A DNA stretch of 64,000 bases, from NCBI RefSeq assembly GCF_900112445.1, contig NZ_FOYY01000004.1, positions 248,001 through 312,000 on the forward strand, read 5' to 3'. Below, one piece after another: positions 28,036 through 37,312 of the stretch (its first letter is position 1; each line of letters starts with the position of its first letter). Under the pieces are notes generated by a model. It was not told where the DNA came from. It did not search any database and was given only the letters and a program-made list of their open reading frames with translations. The stretch is from Thiomicrospira sp. ALE5. GTDB taxonomy: Bacteria > Pseudomonadota > Gammaproteobacteria > Thiomicrospirales > Thiomicrospiraceae. The position numbers were made by a program, and so were the translations under genes.

Positions 28036-30036
28036 CTAACGCACCAGCTCTGGACTAAAGCGATATTGTGCCGACACACCTGTTATAGCTTCAAGTTGCT
28101 CAACTAATGCATCATAGCCCGCATCGGGCAAAAATTGATTACTCACGACATGAACTTGCACCAATGGCTCGCGCCCCCATTTTACACTGACGCGCTCCAG
28201 CTTCACCGGCACCGATTCAACCATTAACTCCACGCCTTGAATATTGTTGATTAAACGACTTTGCTGGCCCATTTGCCAAAATGAAAACGCCAGCGGAATC
28301 GTAATCAGACCGACTATCACCATCGAAACACTAAAGCCTTTGCGCGCACGGGCGAAGTTGGTGTAACCCATTACCCAGAAAGTTATCGCTGCGGCCGCCG
28401 CAATACCAAACAAGTTGGTAATGAACAATAAAAAAGAGCCATAAATTACTGACCAATCCATCCAACCCAAACCAATACCGGTCACCGCCAATGGCGGTAC
28501 CAATGCTACTGCAATCGCCACGCCAGCCAAGGTTTTTGCCACTTCAGATTTAGCATAGGCATAGGCACCGGCAATCCCCGACACCACTGCCACCCCTAAA
28601 TCTAACAGGGTGGGATTCAAGCGACCGGCAATCTCAGGAGTGATATGATGAATCCCAACAATCCAGGTGGCGACCATCGCACTTAACAGGCCCAACACTA
28701 ACCCAATTAACAAGGTTTTTGATGAGGTCATCGTTAAACTCGATTCTCCGCGCGCCAATCCCATAGCCAAGGACACAATTGGGGCCATCAGTGGCGCTAA
28801 TATCATCGCGCCAATCACCACCGAGGTCGAATTGGCCATTAAACCAAAGGTCGCCAATAATGTTGATAAGATCATCAGCGTAACATAAGGCGAGGTGGTA
28901 AGCGCACTTTGACGCAACTCTACAAATACATGTTTGTAATCTTCTTCATGCGCTTGGTCAAACAAGGGTAAGGGTTTATTGGCTTTGAGCTTTGCGTCAT
29001 CATCATGAGCTAAACCTTGGACACGAAATACTTCTTTAGTGGCTTTTGAGGTCATATCATCATCACGAATCAACCGACCTGGAATCATTAGCAACTCTTG
29101 TGGATGCACATCAAACCGAATCTGTGCCGCCTGTCGAGTTTGATCATCAATCACATAATCGACCGGCTTCGCCGTACTAATAGTTAATTCGTGGGTTTGG
29201 ACTAAACCAAAGGTATCGGCTAATAAGCTCAACTGTTTTTGGCCAAGTACATGCGACTTAAACCAATGCCAGCCGTAGCCCATCAAGGAACCTGGTGCAA
29301 AAACAACCGCATTTAAACGACCATCGTTAAAATTGAAGTTTTCTTCCAAACTGCGCGTTAACGCATCCGAACTCGAATGCGGCACCACTAGAATACCCAA
29401 GGCGGCCGTTTGCAGCTGCTGTTTTTTGGCAGTAACCAATTTAAATAAGCTCGGTGTAGAGGTTTTAATTTCTTGATAAGTCTCACGCCAATCCAACCAG
29501 GCCTGCTGCCATGCTGCTAAGCCAGTTTTAAGCGATGTTTGTCGTGCATGAACCATATCGCCTAAGGCCACACCCGACAGCACGAGTTCATCATTGCAAT
29601 AGAGCAAATCGCCCATCACCGCCTGATCCGTCTCGACGCCATCAACAATCGCTTCGGCCAAGCGTTTGGTGACACCAAAATAGCGCTGCGCATGTTTATT
29701 TCGCTCATTAGGCAACAAGGCCAGCGGTGTCTGTTGCTGATCATCCTGACTGGACAGCGCCAACCTAGGTAATAATTGTGCAATTTGCACATCACTCAAA
29801 TACAACCAATAGCGACGCGCTTCTGGCAGACTTTCCAAACTCACGATCGACTCATCCGCACTAAAGTCCAAGTCAAAAAACGCCACTTCAAGCCCCTGCG
29901 CAACGAGCAGGCCTGCTAATTCCTCGCGCTCAGTTTGCGCACAGGCCGCATCAATGAGCACCCAATCTTTTGGGCGCGTCATCGCCCTCGCAATACTCTC
30001 ACTCACCACTTGATCAATTTGTTGGTCCGAAATCAT
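28036..30036 (-). CDS. DUF389 (TIGR00341) family membrane protein with long N-terminal domain
   Basis: The biochemical function is unknown. Residues from about 375 onward form the DUF389 membrane domain: LRQSALTTSPYVTLMILSTLLATFGLMANS, then GAMILAPLMAPIVSLAMGLARG and several further helices ending near residue 590. A periplasmic or cytosolic tail of about 70 residues follows. The first 370 residues are soluble and contain LVVPHSSSDALTRSLEENFNFNDGRLNAVVFAPGSLMGYGWHW. That segment is reminiscent of a diacylglycerol-kinase-like nucleotide fold, but I cannot confirm this. It is divergent from metK and upstream of the thioredoxin-like gene. Confidence 0.82.
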   Translation of the reverse strand: MISDQQIDQVVSESIARAMTRPKDWVLIDAACAQTEREELAGLLVAQGLEVAFFDLDFSADESIVSLESLPEARRYWLYLSDVQIAQLLPRLALSSQDDQQQTPLALLPNERNKHAQRYFGVTKRLAEAIVDGVETDQAVMGDLLYCNDELVLSGVALGDMVHARQTSLKTGLAAWQQAWLDWRETYQEIKTSTPSLFKLVTAKKQQLQTAALGILVVPHSSSDALTRSLEENFNFNDGRLNAVVFAPGSLMGYGWHWFKSHVLGQKQLSLLADTFGLVQTHELTISTAKPVDYVIDDQTRQAAQIRFDVHPQELLMIPGRLIRDDDMTSKATKEVFRVQGLAHDDDAKLKANKPLPLFDQAHEEDYKHVFVELRQSALTTSPYVTLMILSTLLATFGLMANSTSVVIGAMILAPLMAPIVSLAMGLARGESSLTMTSSKTLLIGLVLGLLSAMVATWIVGIHHITPEIAGRLNPTLLDLGVAVVSGIAGAYAYAKSEVAKTLAGVAIAVALVPPLAVTGIGLGWMDWSVIYGSFLLFITNLFGIAAAAAITFWVMGYTNFARARKGFSVSMVIVGLITIPLAFSFWQMGQQSRLINNIQGVELMVESVPVKLERVSVKWGREPLVQVHVVSNQFLPDAGYDALVEQLEAITGVSAQYRFSPELVR

Positions 30037-30219
30037 CCATGCGCTCCGTTAAGTCTTCAATCCATCTGCTAACCAGCCAGATACAAATGCGCTCATTATA
30101 GTCTTTATGCAACTAATGTGAGTTTTCTGTAACCGACCTGTCATCTTAACCCACTGATCTTAAGCTTTTACCTTGTGTGCTGGGACTTAGGTGACGCCTA
30201 ACCACACATTAGCACCAGT

Positions 30220-30247
30220 TTGACAGACTCGGTTTTTCTGCGATAAT
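30220..30247 (+). promoter_or_regulatory. Sigma70 promoter for metK
   Basis: A consensus TTGACA (30220-30225), a 16-base spacer and GATAAT (30242-30247) face metK. A transcript from here would carry a leader of about 115 bases. The rest of the 332-base gap toward the DUF389 gene holds one hairpin-forming stretch (TTAGG/CCTAA near 30187-30201, with outer arms GTGTG/CACAC) and nothing else I can name. Confidence 0.75.
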
Positions 30248-30278
30248 ACGTCCTTTGCGCCGATTTGATAATCAGCTT

Positions 30279-30334
30279 GCGGGCGCGTTACTAAGTACGG
30301 CTAAAGCGAGGAGTTTTCCCGCCTCTTTCCGTAC
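30279..30334 (+). promoter_or_regulatory. Candidate H-type pseudoknot in the metK leader RNA
   Basis: GCGGG (30279-30283) can pair with CCCGC (30318-30322), and GTACGG (30295-30300) with CCGTAC (30329-30334). The two helices interlock, which makes an H-type pseudoknot. An ACGGCTAAAGCGAGGAG segment fills the joining loop. An alternative GAGG/CCTC hairpin overlaps it. The element lies between a good promoter and the S-adenosylmethionine synthetase start. That would suit a SAM-responsive switch, but I cannot match it to a known riboswitch class by eye. Confidence 0.45.
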
Positions 30335-30368
30335 CTCACTTTTGATTTTTTGAATTGCGAGGTTGCAC

Positions 30369-31526
30369 ATGACTACCACTGTTTTTACATCTGAATCTGT
30401 TTCTGAAGGCCATCCTGATAAAATTGCCGACCAAATTTCCGACGCCATGCTGGATGCGATTATGCAGCAAGACCCGCGTGCGCGCGTCGCCTGCGAAACC
30501 TTTGTGAAAACCGGCATGGTGTTAATCGGTGGCGAAATCACCACCAGCGCTTGGGTTGACCAAGAAGAATTGGTGCGCAAAGTCGTCAAGGATATTGGCT
30601 ATGACAGCGCCGACCTGGGTTTTGACGGCGACACCTGTGCGGTGTTAACCGCAATTGGTAAACAGTCGGCTGAAATTGCGATGGGCGTCGATGAGTATGA
30701 CGACCACGAACAAGGTGCCGGTGACCAAGGCCTGATGTTTGGTTATGCCTCGAATGAAACCGAAGTGTTGATGCCGGCACCGATTTACTATGCCCATCGT
30801 TTGATGGAGCGCCAAGCGCAAGTGCGTAAATCCGGCGAATTGCCTTGGTTGCGCCCAGATGCGAAAAGCCAAGTGACTCTGCGTTATGAAAACGGCCAAC
30901 CGGTAGCAATTGATGCGGTGGTTTTGTCCACCCAGCACGGCCCCGATATTGAAAACGCGGCATTGCGTGAAGCCGTGATGGAGTTAATCATCAAGCCGAC
31001 ACTGCCCGCCGAATGGTTGCACACTAAAACCCAATATCACATCAACCCGACCGGGCGTTTTGTGATTGGCGGCCCAGTGGGTGATGCCGGCTTAACCGGG
31101 CGTAAAATCATTGTGGACACCTATGGGGGTATGGCGCGTCACGGTGGCGGTGCCTTCTCCGGCAAAGACCCGTCTAAAGTGGATCGTTCTGCCGCTTATG
31201 CCGGACGTTATGTAGCGAAAAATATTGTCGCAGCAGGCCTGGCGGACAAGTGCGAAATCCAAGTGTCTTATGCGATTGGTGTCGCCGAACCGACGTCGAT
31301 TAGCATCGACACCTTCGGCACCGAAAAAATGGCGGTCGAAAAAATCGAGCAGTTGGTGCGTCAACACTTTGACCTGCGCCCAAAAGGCTTGATTGCGATG
31401 CTGGATCTTTATCGCCCGATTTACCAAAAAACCGCCGCGTACGGTCACTTTGGTCGTGAACTGCCTGAGTTCACCTGGGAAAAAACCGATAAAGCCGACG
31501 CCCTACGCGCCGACGCAGGTTTATAA
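30369..31526 (+). CDS. metK: S-adenosylmethionine synthase
   Basis: MetK makes S-adenosylmethionine from methionine and ATP. The N-terminus [22 protein letters not shown], with the catalytic GHPDK, is standard. [12 protein letters not shown] near residue 115, [21 protein letters not shown] and the P-loop-like [19 protein letters not shown] follow in order. The start is the ATG at 30369 with GAGG six bases upstream, giving 385 residues. An in-frame TTG at 30363 is less likely. It is preceded by a structured leader and followed by metF, placing methionine and SAM synthesis together. Confidence 0.98.
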   Translation: MTTTVFTSESVSEGHPDKIADQISDAMLDAIMQQDPRARVACETFVKTGMVLIGGEITTSAWVDQEELVRKVVKDIGYDSADLGFDGDTCAVLTAIGKQSAEIAMGVDEYDDHEQGAGDQGLMFGYASNETEVLMPAPIYYAHRLMERQAQVRKSGELPWLRPDAKSQVTLRYENGQPVAIDAVVLSTQHGPDIENAALREAVMELIIKPTLPAEWLHTKTQYHINPTGRFVIGGPVGDAGLTGRKIIVDTYGGMARHGGGAFSGKDPSKVDRSAAYAGRYVAKNIVAAGLADKCEIQVSYAIGVAEPTSISIDTFGTEKMAVEKIEQLVRQHFDLRPKGLIAMLDLYRPIYQKTAAYGHFGRELPEFTWEKTDKADALRADAGL

Positions 31527-31557
31527 ATTGACAAGGGTTTAGTCATCGGCTGATGTA

Positions 31558-31632
31558 CGCGTTCACCCACTACACCGACTCCTTCGATTTTGCTGCGCAA
31601 AAGAGGCGTCGCTGGTGTAGAGGTGAAACGCG
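31558..31632 (+). repeat. 75-base hairpin between metK and metF
   Basis: Nested arms run CGC/GCG, GTTCACC/GGTGAAAC, CTACACC/GGTGTAG, GAC/GTC, CCT/AGG and TTTTGC/GCAAAA around a TGC tip, with small bulges. The hairpin occupies the middle of the 185-base gap. No T-run follows, so it does not look like an intrinsic terminator. It may be an mRNA-stabilising or processing element, or a small repeat of the genome. Confidence 0.6.
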
Positions 31633-31711
31633 ACGGGTGCAGAACCTTGTGTGCAAATAAAAGATAAACCGAGAGCACTTGGCGTGCAACATACAAAACA
31701 GGACGTAAGTC

Positions 31712-32581
31712 ATGAAATCACAACAACAATACCCACAAGGCTTTAGCCTAGAATGTTTTCCGCCACGCACGGCAGAAGGCAGTGACAAGCTTAACCAAGT
31801 GATTGATGAGTTAAGTGTGCTCAACCCTGAGTATATCTCCGTCACTTACGGTGCAGGTGGCACCACCCAAGAAAAAACCCTTGAAACCGTCACCCACATT
31901 CAGCAAAACACCCGCTTTGACGCCGTGCCACATTTAACCTGCATTGGCGCGACCAAGGACAGTATTCGTGCGTTATTAAAAACCTATCAAGACCTCGGCA
32001 TTAAACGCATTGTTGCGCTGCGCGGTGATATGCCCTCCGGCATGATGGACCCGGGCGAGTTTAAATACGCGGCTGATTTGGTTGCCTTTATTCGCCAAGA
32101 AACCGGTGATCAGTTCATACTCGAAGTCGCTGCCTACCCGGAAACCCATCCGCAAGCGCGCAATTGCGACCAAGGCATCAAACACTTTAAACACAAGGTC
32201 GATCAAGGTGCCGATGCCGCGATTACCCAGTATTTCTTTAATGCCGACAGCTATTTCTACTTTATTGATTCGTGCGAAAAAGCGGGCATTGATCTGCCGA
32301 TTGTGCCGGGCATTATGCCGATTACCAATTACGAGCAGTTGATTCGATTTTCCGCCATGTGTGGCGCCGAAGTGCCGCGTTGGTTGAAATGTCGTTTAGA
32401 AAGCTTTGATGAAGACACGGCCGGTTTGCGTGCCTTTGGTCAGGACTATGTTACCCGCCTTTGTCAGCGCTTGCTCGATAACGGCGCGCCCGGCCTGCAT
32501 TTCTACAGCATGAATAAAACCCAGCCAACACTCGATATAGTGCGCGATCTCAACTGGCGCAACGACAACATGCAGCTGTAA
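31712..32581 (+). CDS. metF: 5,10-methylenetetrahydrofolate reductase
   Basis: MetF reduces methylene-THF to methyl-THF, the methyl donor for methionine synthesis, using FAD. The N-terminal SLECFPPRTAEG has the catalytic Glu. ISVTYGAGGTTQEKTLE, RIVALRGDMP and ITQYFFNADSYFYFIDSCEKAG are family signatures of the TIM barrel. Length is 289 residues, near E. coli MetF (296). It starts with ATG after an AGGA site. It follows metK by 185 bases, with a long hairpin between them. Confidence 0.97.
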   Translation: MKSQQQYPQGFSLECFPPRTAEGSDKLNQVIDELSVLNPEYISVTYGAGGTTQEKTLETVTHIQQNTRFDAVPHLTCIGATKDSIRALLKTYQDLGIKRIVALRGDMPSGMMDPGEFKYAADLVAFIRQETGDQFILEVAAYPETHPQARNCDQGIKHFKHKVDQGADAAITQYFFNADSYFYFIDSCEKAGIDLPIVPGIMPITNYEQLIRFSAMCGAEVPRWLKCRLESFDEDTAGLRAFGQDYVTRLCQRLLDNGAPGLHFYSMNKTQPTLDIVRDLNWRNDNMQL

Positions 32582-32606
32582 GTCTGCAATCTAATCGAGC
32601 CAAGCG

Positions 32607-33365
32607 ATGCGTATTCCACGGTTTTATTTAGCAGCGAGCTATCAACCAGGCCTGGTGATTGAGCTAGACAAGGATCAAGCGCACTATGCGCTGACCGTGT
32701 TGCGGCTAAAAAATGGCCATCAAATTCAAGTGTTTGATGGCCAAGGCCAACAAGCCGATGCTCGCCTGCAGGTGATAGGTCGGCGTGATGCGCAAGTGGT
32801 GCTAGGTGACACCCTAACCAGGCCTGGTTGCGAATCCCCGCTCAACACCTTGTTAGTGCAAGGCATTTCACGTGGCGAACGCATGGATTATAGTTTGCAA
32901 AAAGCAGTGGAATTGGGTGTCAGCGCAATTCAACCGGTGTTTACCGAACGCTGCGAGGTCCGACTTGATGAAGACAAGGCTGAAAAACGCCGCCAACAGT
33001 GGCAGGCTTTGGTGATTAGCGCCTGTGAACAATCCGGCCGCTGTGTGGTGCCGGAAGTCAAACCGCTGATTACCCTCGAACACTGGTTTGCTGAAAACCC
33101 ACACCAACCATACCCCAAGGGCACGCGGGGCCTGGTGCTTGATCCTTACAGCACAAAAACCCTCAATGAAGTCGAAAAGCCAAATTTAACGCAAAGCCTC
33201 GCATTACTCATCGGCCCCGAAGGCGGCTTGACCGACCAGGAAGTCGAGCAAGCACAAGCGCAGGGTTTACAAGGCATACGACTTGGACCACGCATTCTGC
33301 GCACCGAAACCGCCGCCCCGGTCATCCTCAGTTTACTGCAAGCGCGCTGGGGCGATTTTTTTTAA
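32607..33365 (+). CDS. rsmE: 16S rRNA (uracil(1498)-N(3))-methyltransferase
   Basis: RsmE methylates U1498 of 16S rRNA with SAM. It has an N-terminal PUA-like part (MRIPRFYLAASYQPG to about residue 70) and a SPOUT methyltransferase domain with the knot motifs LLIGPEGGLTDQEVEQA and RLGPRILRTETAAPVILSLLQ. Length is 252 residues. It lies 25 bases after metF, so it may be cotranscribed with it. Its last four bases overlap the end of the convergent AAA-ATPase-like gene. Two copies of the CAGGCCTG word lie in its first 220 bases. Confidence 0.95.
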   Translation: MRIPRFYLAASYQPGLVIELDKDQAHYALTVLRLKNGHQIQVFDGQGQQADARLQVIGRRDAQVVLGDTLTRPGCESPLNTLLVQGISRGERMDYSLQKAVELGVSAIQPVFTERCEVRLDEDKAEKRRQQWQALVISACEQSGRCVVPEVKPLITLEHWFAENPHQPYPKGTRGLVLDPYSTKTLNEVEKPNLTQSLALLIGPEGGLTDQEVEQAQAQGLQGIRLGPRILRTETAAPVILSLLQARWGDFF

Positions 33366-34951
33366 AACGATTGCCAATCCATTTGCACCAGATTACGCGC
33401 GTGCTTATTGAACACTAAGCCCAGTTGGTGAATCTGTTTGCCGTTTTGTTGTTCGGCCAGATATTTTTGTGCATAGTGCTTAGCTTGGATCTGCGCCAGC
33501 GCCGGGTTGGGTGTTTGCGGTTGAAAGCTTTCGCTTTTGTCGAGCTTGATTTCTGTCACGTAAATCTGATCACCCAGCTTAATCGTTATATCCGCTTGAC
33601 CATGATGGGTTATATCTTCGGGGATAATGGTGGCGTTAATGCTGCATAACCAGGCATACAAGACGGACGCGTAATAGCCTTCGGCATCCGGCAAATCGTT
33701 TTGAGTAAAATTGCGCCAGGGAATCGCGGCAAACAAGGATTCTATTTGCTGTTGAATCGCAGAAAAGTCGGCGGACTCAAAGGCATCAAAAAGACTATCT
33801 TGTCGATGCAAACGCTGTTCCGATTGCGTTTGACTGTACAGACTCGCAAAGTGATCCGCTAGTGCCTGCTGAACTTCAAAATTCGGTACTTTTAAATGGA
33901 AACGTAGCCGTTGACGTTTTTCACTGGTTTTAGCGATCGTTAAATACCCGGCTTGGAATAATAAGGTAATTGGATTAATCTGCTCGACATCGAACGAATC
34001 CAACACATCCTCACCCACTTCAAGATTGGACAAATCCGGTAAAAAATAACGCTGTTTACGAAACAGCTTGAGTAGAAAACCGGGGTTGCCGGTTTCAAAC
34101 CAGTAATTACGATAGGTTTTGTTTTTGTTGATAAACAATAAAATATCGAAAGGGTTATACACCGGTTCGCCTAAAAACTGATAACCGTTATACCAGTCTT
34201 TGAGTTTAGCCCAATCCACACCGGCTAAATGTTCAGCAAAGTCAGTCTCTAAATCATGTTGAGTGTAGCCACAAATAGCAGCAAAGCGTCGATCAAGCGT
34301 GATATCTTCGAGTTGATTCATGCCACTAAACAAACTGACCTTAGAAAACTTCGTCACACCGGTCATAAACACAAATCGCAAATGCGCGTCTTGCGCCTTG
34401 AGCACGGAGTAAATGTTTTTTAAGCCTTCACGCATTGTCGCGGCCAATTCGGGTTGGTCGATGTTATCCAAAATCGGCTTGTCGTATTCATCGACCAACA
34501 CCGCCACTTTTTGTCCATAGTGTTGAGCGGCTAGTTGAATCAATTGCGCCAGACAGCCTGCCGGGTCTTGAACTGTAAACTCTGCGCATTCAATATTTAA
34601 GCGAATTTGGTTTTCGCGCAGCAGGTTATAAATCGCCTGGTCGAGTTCGGCACGCGATTCAATAACACCGTTAGCGAAATTAAGATGGATCACCGGATGG
34701 GTTTTAGAGAAATCCCATTTGTCTTCAATATACAAGCCTTTAAACAAGGCCTTATTGCCTTCAAACAGTTCTTTGAGGGTATCGACCAGCAAACTTTTAC
34801 CAAAACGACGCGGACGCGACAAAAAAAACCGCCCGGCACTGGTCACCATTTGATGAACCAATGGCGTTTTATCGATGTAAACATAATTGTCTTCACGAAT
34901 CGCGCTAAAGGTTTGAATACCAATCGGTAGTTTTTTGAGAGTATCTTCCAT
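33362..34951 (-). CDS. AAA-ATPase-like / PD-(D/E)XK nuclease superfamily protein
   Basis: This 529-residue protein belongs to a widespread, often multicopy family of unknown role (AAA-ATPase_like PF09820 plus a C-terminal PD-(D/E)XK domain, PF08011). The start MEDTLKKLPIGIQTFSAIRE is followed by VYIDKTPLVHQMV, a Walker A-like RPRRFGKSLLVDTL near residue 46, and a Walker B-like VAVLVDEYDKPIL near residue 150. The C-terminal ADITIKLGDQIYVTEIKLDKS has the Asp, Glu and Lys expected of the nuclease fold. The gene seems intact. A collapsed second copy with the same leader lies at 54229-54467, so the family has been duplicated here. Confidence 0.85.
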   Translation of the reverse strand: MEDTLKKLPIGIQTFSAIREDNYVYIDKTPLVHQMVTSAGRFFLSRPRRFGKSLLVDTLKELFEGNKALFKGLYIEDKWDFSKTHPVIHLNFANGVIESRAELDQAIYNLLRENQIRLNIECAEFTVQDPAGCLAQLIQLAAQHYGQKVAVLVDEYDKPILDNIDQPELAATMREGLKNIYSVLKAQDAHLRFVFMTGVTKFSKVSLFSGMNQLEDITLDRRFAAICGYTQHDLETDFAEHLAGVDWAKLKDWYNGYQFLGEPVYNPFDILLFINKNKTYRNYWFETGNPGFLLKLFRKQRYFLPDLSNLEVGEDVLDSFDVEQINPITLLFQAGYLTIAKTSEKRQRLRFHLKVPNFEVQQALADHFASLYSQTQSEQRLHRQDSLFDAFESADFSAIQQQIESLFAAIPWRNFTQNDLPDAEGYYASVLYAWLCSINATIIPEDITHHGQADITIKLGDQIYVTEIKLDKSESFQPQTPNPALAQIQAKHYAQKYLAEQQNGKQIHQLGLVFNKHARNLVQMDWQSF

Positions 34952-35002
34952 CGCAAGTGTCCAGATAAAGCGAAGCTAATGCCAACATTCTAACACAATG
35001 CC
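34952..35002 (-). repeat. Leader of the AAA-ATPase-like gene, duplicated at 54417-54467
   Basis: The 51 bases before the start codon match those before the decayed copy: GCAAGTGTCC, ATAAAGCGAAG and TAACACAATGCC are shared at identical spacing, with a divergent 15-base centre. This shows that the duplicated unit included its upstream region. No other feature is seen in the rest of the 143-base gap to the IalB-like gene except one intergenic CAGGCCTG word at 35018. Confidence 0.7.
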
Positions 35003-35094
35003 CGACAACCAATTCACCAGGCCTGGGCCGTGTTTATCACACTCTAGACCTTAGGATAGTGGCACACCTCACACCCTAAACCCTCCAAAAGGCT

Positions 35095-35661
35095 TTAATT
35101 GACAGCGACCGGACGCGCTTCAGCGGCTCTAAATGCACTAGCAGAACCTCTTAAGGATACATCTAATACCAAAGTTTGCTCTTCACCAAAGCCTCGGAAA
35201 CCCACCTTCATGACGTTGCCTGCCATTAATTGCGCCATCACATCGTCACCAATATTACCTATTACGCGACAACCATCGGCCAAACAGGTACTAAAAGGTA
35301 GGCCAATTTCATCATTCTCATCAACCTTAAGTACGATTCCTGCCAATAAATCAAGTCCCAAGGGAAAAGTCATGTTCATGCGAGCTTGATCACCAGCATA
35401 AAAAACCATCACCTCGAGCAATCGCATACTTTGCTCACCCTGTTCAAGATCTAACGTTTGCAGTGCTCGACAAGACTTATCACCCTGCTCAGTGCATACC
35501 AATTGCCAGTCGCCAAAAGTATTGGCCAACGTCCACGCTGCACCTTGGCTAGGTACGGCGATGTGAGTTGAAGGATTCACAGCATAAACTTGCCCTACTG
35601 ACACCAAACTTAGCAGGCCTGCTGCCATAAAAAGTACTAATTTTTTCAAGATAATCTCCAC
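35095..35661 (-). CDS. Invasion-associated locus B (IalB) family periplasmic protein
   Basis: The protein has a clear signal peptide (KKLVLFMAAGLLSLVSVGQVYA, ending near residue 28) and a mature domain of about 160 residues. FGDWQLVCTEQGDKSCRALQ and GLPFSTCLADGCRVIGNI give two close Cys pairs, the hallmark of IalB-like proteins (PF06776). The domain is periplasmic or outer-membrane associated. Its molecular role is unknown in most species. It ends the four-gene tpsA-sapC-tpsB operon and lies only ten bases after tpsB. This suggests a helper role in export or assembly of the giant exoprotein; that is an inference. Confidence 0.82.
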   Translation of the reverse strand: MEIILKKLVLFMAAGLLSLVSVGQVYAVNPSTHIAVPSQGAAWTLANTFGDWQLVCTEQGDKSCRALQTLDLEQGEQSMRLLEVMVFYAGDQARMNMTFPLGLDLLAGIVLKVDENDEIGLPFSTCLADGCRVIGNIGDDVMAQLMAGNVMKVGFRGFGEEQTLVLDVSLRGSASAFRAAEARPVAVN

Positions 35662-35671
35662 TATTCAACAC

Positions 35672-37309
35672 TCAAAATAAATAGCTTGCACTAAACCACA
35701 GCCTTGGATCAGCTTGCTTATTATCGGAATTTGCATTACCACCAGTTACTTTCCATGCTGAACTAAAATCAACATTAAACCCGTTTAAATTATAACGAAG
35801 TCCTAGCCCAGCTCCTGAAATAGTACGTCTCTCATCATCTAAACCACCTCTTGGTGTAGACCCTAAATCATAAAATAGATAAGGACTTAGATAGTGATTT
35901 AAGGTGTGCCGTAATTCAAGCTTGGTAAGCCAGCCTGTTGAATCAGCACCTTCACCACTAGGGAAGGCTCGTACACCATTTACACCACCTAAGGAAAAGG
36001 ATTCAGAACTATCAAGATTTCTATCAGGCGTATCTTGAGTGATAAAAACACCAAAAAAATTAGTGTTATTTGACAACCTTTGAACTCTAGATAAGTTCAA
36101 ATTTGTTTTGGAAAAAGAGTCAAGCACCTCAAATCCTTCACTGTTATTCTGCCGTAACCTTCCAGTTGTGAACTGCACGCTACCAAACAGAATACCCCCA
36201 CCCAAAAAGTTGTCTCTGTTATCAAACTGAATTGCTAATGGAATAGACTTTACAGTTTTGTTTTCTATGAAATTAAAACTTTTTCGCTCATCCTTTAACT
36301 CTTTGTAGCTATAGCTTACCGATGCAACAACATTGGTTTGTTGACTTCGCAACACAGGGTAACTTAACCCCAAACTTGATACCTTAGCTATACCAGTTGC
36401 CCCAAGAGCAGCAAAGTCAGCACCTAACTCATATTCTGTTTGAGAATAACTGGTGTATCCCTTCAATCCTGAATAGCCTATAGGGATACTGTAGCTTATT
36501 TGCCCAAGAACCAATTCTTCATTAGAGTATAGAGCCGTTAAAGAAACTTCGTCACCAACAGTAAATAGTCTCGCATAACTAAAATCCGCTTTAATTCGGT
36601 ACTCACCACTAAAGCGACTGCCATGATTATCAACACCAATTGATCTTTGCATTCTTGGAGCTTCACCTACCCGTAAATCTAAATCACCGGCCCCCACTAT
36701 TTCGCTTGGACGCATCACTGGAACTACTGCTATACCAGGAATATCTCCAATGATAAGCAATTTCCTTTCTAGTGACCTAGATTCAATTACATCACCTGTA
36801 TTTAAGCCACGAATATAAGGAAGTGCAAAATCAGCGAGCTCTTGCTTACCAGTAGCATTAATATTGCCATATCGCCCTTCAATAACTTGAATGACAAGTA
36901 TTCCCTTACTCATATCTTGTGCAGGAATAATTGCACTTGCGAACGGATAGAAATTAATACGATAATGTGAACTTACTTTATTAGCTAAGTCACGCAGTCC
37001 TGCCAAATCATAATGTTGACCTAAAACATCCCCTAAGACGACTAATAACTCAACATCACTAAATACCGTATTATCTAAAAATTTAATATCATTCAGAAGA
37101 ACCTTAGGTCCACCTGGTTGTGTTTCAGTGAGTGGACGAGAATCAAAGTCTATAGCCGTTGAAGAATCAAGTGGCTGAACTGATTGTGGCATGCTATCTT
37201 GAAAAATTCTTCCTGAATCTGGTACCGTTTGCGCAACCACAACTAGCGATGTGCTCAAGAAAAACGTCGCTACACTTAGTGGCATCAAAAATAAATGTTT
37301 TGTAAGCAT
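35672..37309 (-). CDS. TpsB-type outer-membrane transporter (ShlB/FhaC/HecB family)
   Basis: TpsB proteins are Omp85-related 16-strand barrels that export their TpsA partner across the outer membrane. The 545-residue protein has a signal peptide (LMPLSVATFFLSTSLVVVAQ). A Ser/Pro-rich stretch follows, then two POTRA-type domains from about residue 70 (VLLNDIKFLDNTVFSDVELL and the ILVIQVIEGRYGNINATG region). The barrel ends in a terminal Phe (WFSASYLF). FSLGGVNGVRAFPSGEG is the conserved lid-lock motif region, with the VRAFP form of VRGY. Base composition is very AT-rich: 16 of 60 bases are G or C at 36241-36300. The partner is surely the upstream giant exoprotein. Confidence 0.92.
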   Translation of the reverse strand: MLTKHLFLMPLSVATFFLSTSLVVVAQTVPDSGRIFQDSMPQSVQPLDSSTAIDFDSRPLTETQPGGPKVLLNDIKFLDNTVFSDVELLVVLGDVLGQHYDLAGLRDLANKVSSHYRINFYPFASAIIPAQDMSKGILVIQVIEGRYGNINATGKQELADFALPYIRGLNTGDVIESRSLERKLLIIGDIPGIAVVPVMRPSEIVGAGDLDLRVGEAPRMQRSIGVDNHGSRFSGEYRIKADFSYARLFTVGDEVSLTALYSNEELVLGQISYSIPIGYSGLKGYTSYSQTEYELGADFAALGATGIAKVSSLGLSYPVLRSQQTNVVASVSYSYKELKDERKSFNFIENKTVKSIPLAIQFDNRDNFLGGGILFGSVQFTTGRLRQNNSEGFEVLDSFSKTNLNLSRVQRLSNNTNFFGVFITQDTPDRNLDSSESFSLGGVNGVRAFPSGEGADSTGWLTKLELRHTLNHYLSPYLFYDLGSTPRGGLDDERRTISGAGLGLRYNLNGFNVDFSSAWKVTGGNANSDNKQADPRLWFSASYLF

Positions 37310-37312
37310 TGG

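Noticed and set aside
30279-30334. The metK leader as an SAH riboswitch because of its GAGGAG word
   Set aside because: The SAH riboswitch core needs a GCGCUGC-type segment and a different helix order, which are not present. Only a generic pseudoknot is supported.
33357-33366. The T-run at the rsmE end as an intrinsic terminator
   Set aside because: The T8 run is the coding sequence for the final Phe-Phe and stop of rsmE, and no GC-rich hairpin precedes it.
33362-34951. The AAA-ATPase/PD-(D/E)XK gene as a transposase or restriction enzyme
   Set aside because: It has the domain order of a distinct family, no inverted repeats or target duplications are visible at its ends, and no methyltransferase partner is adjacent.
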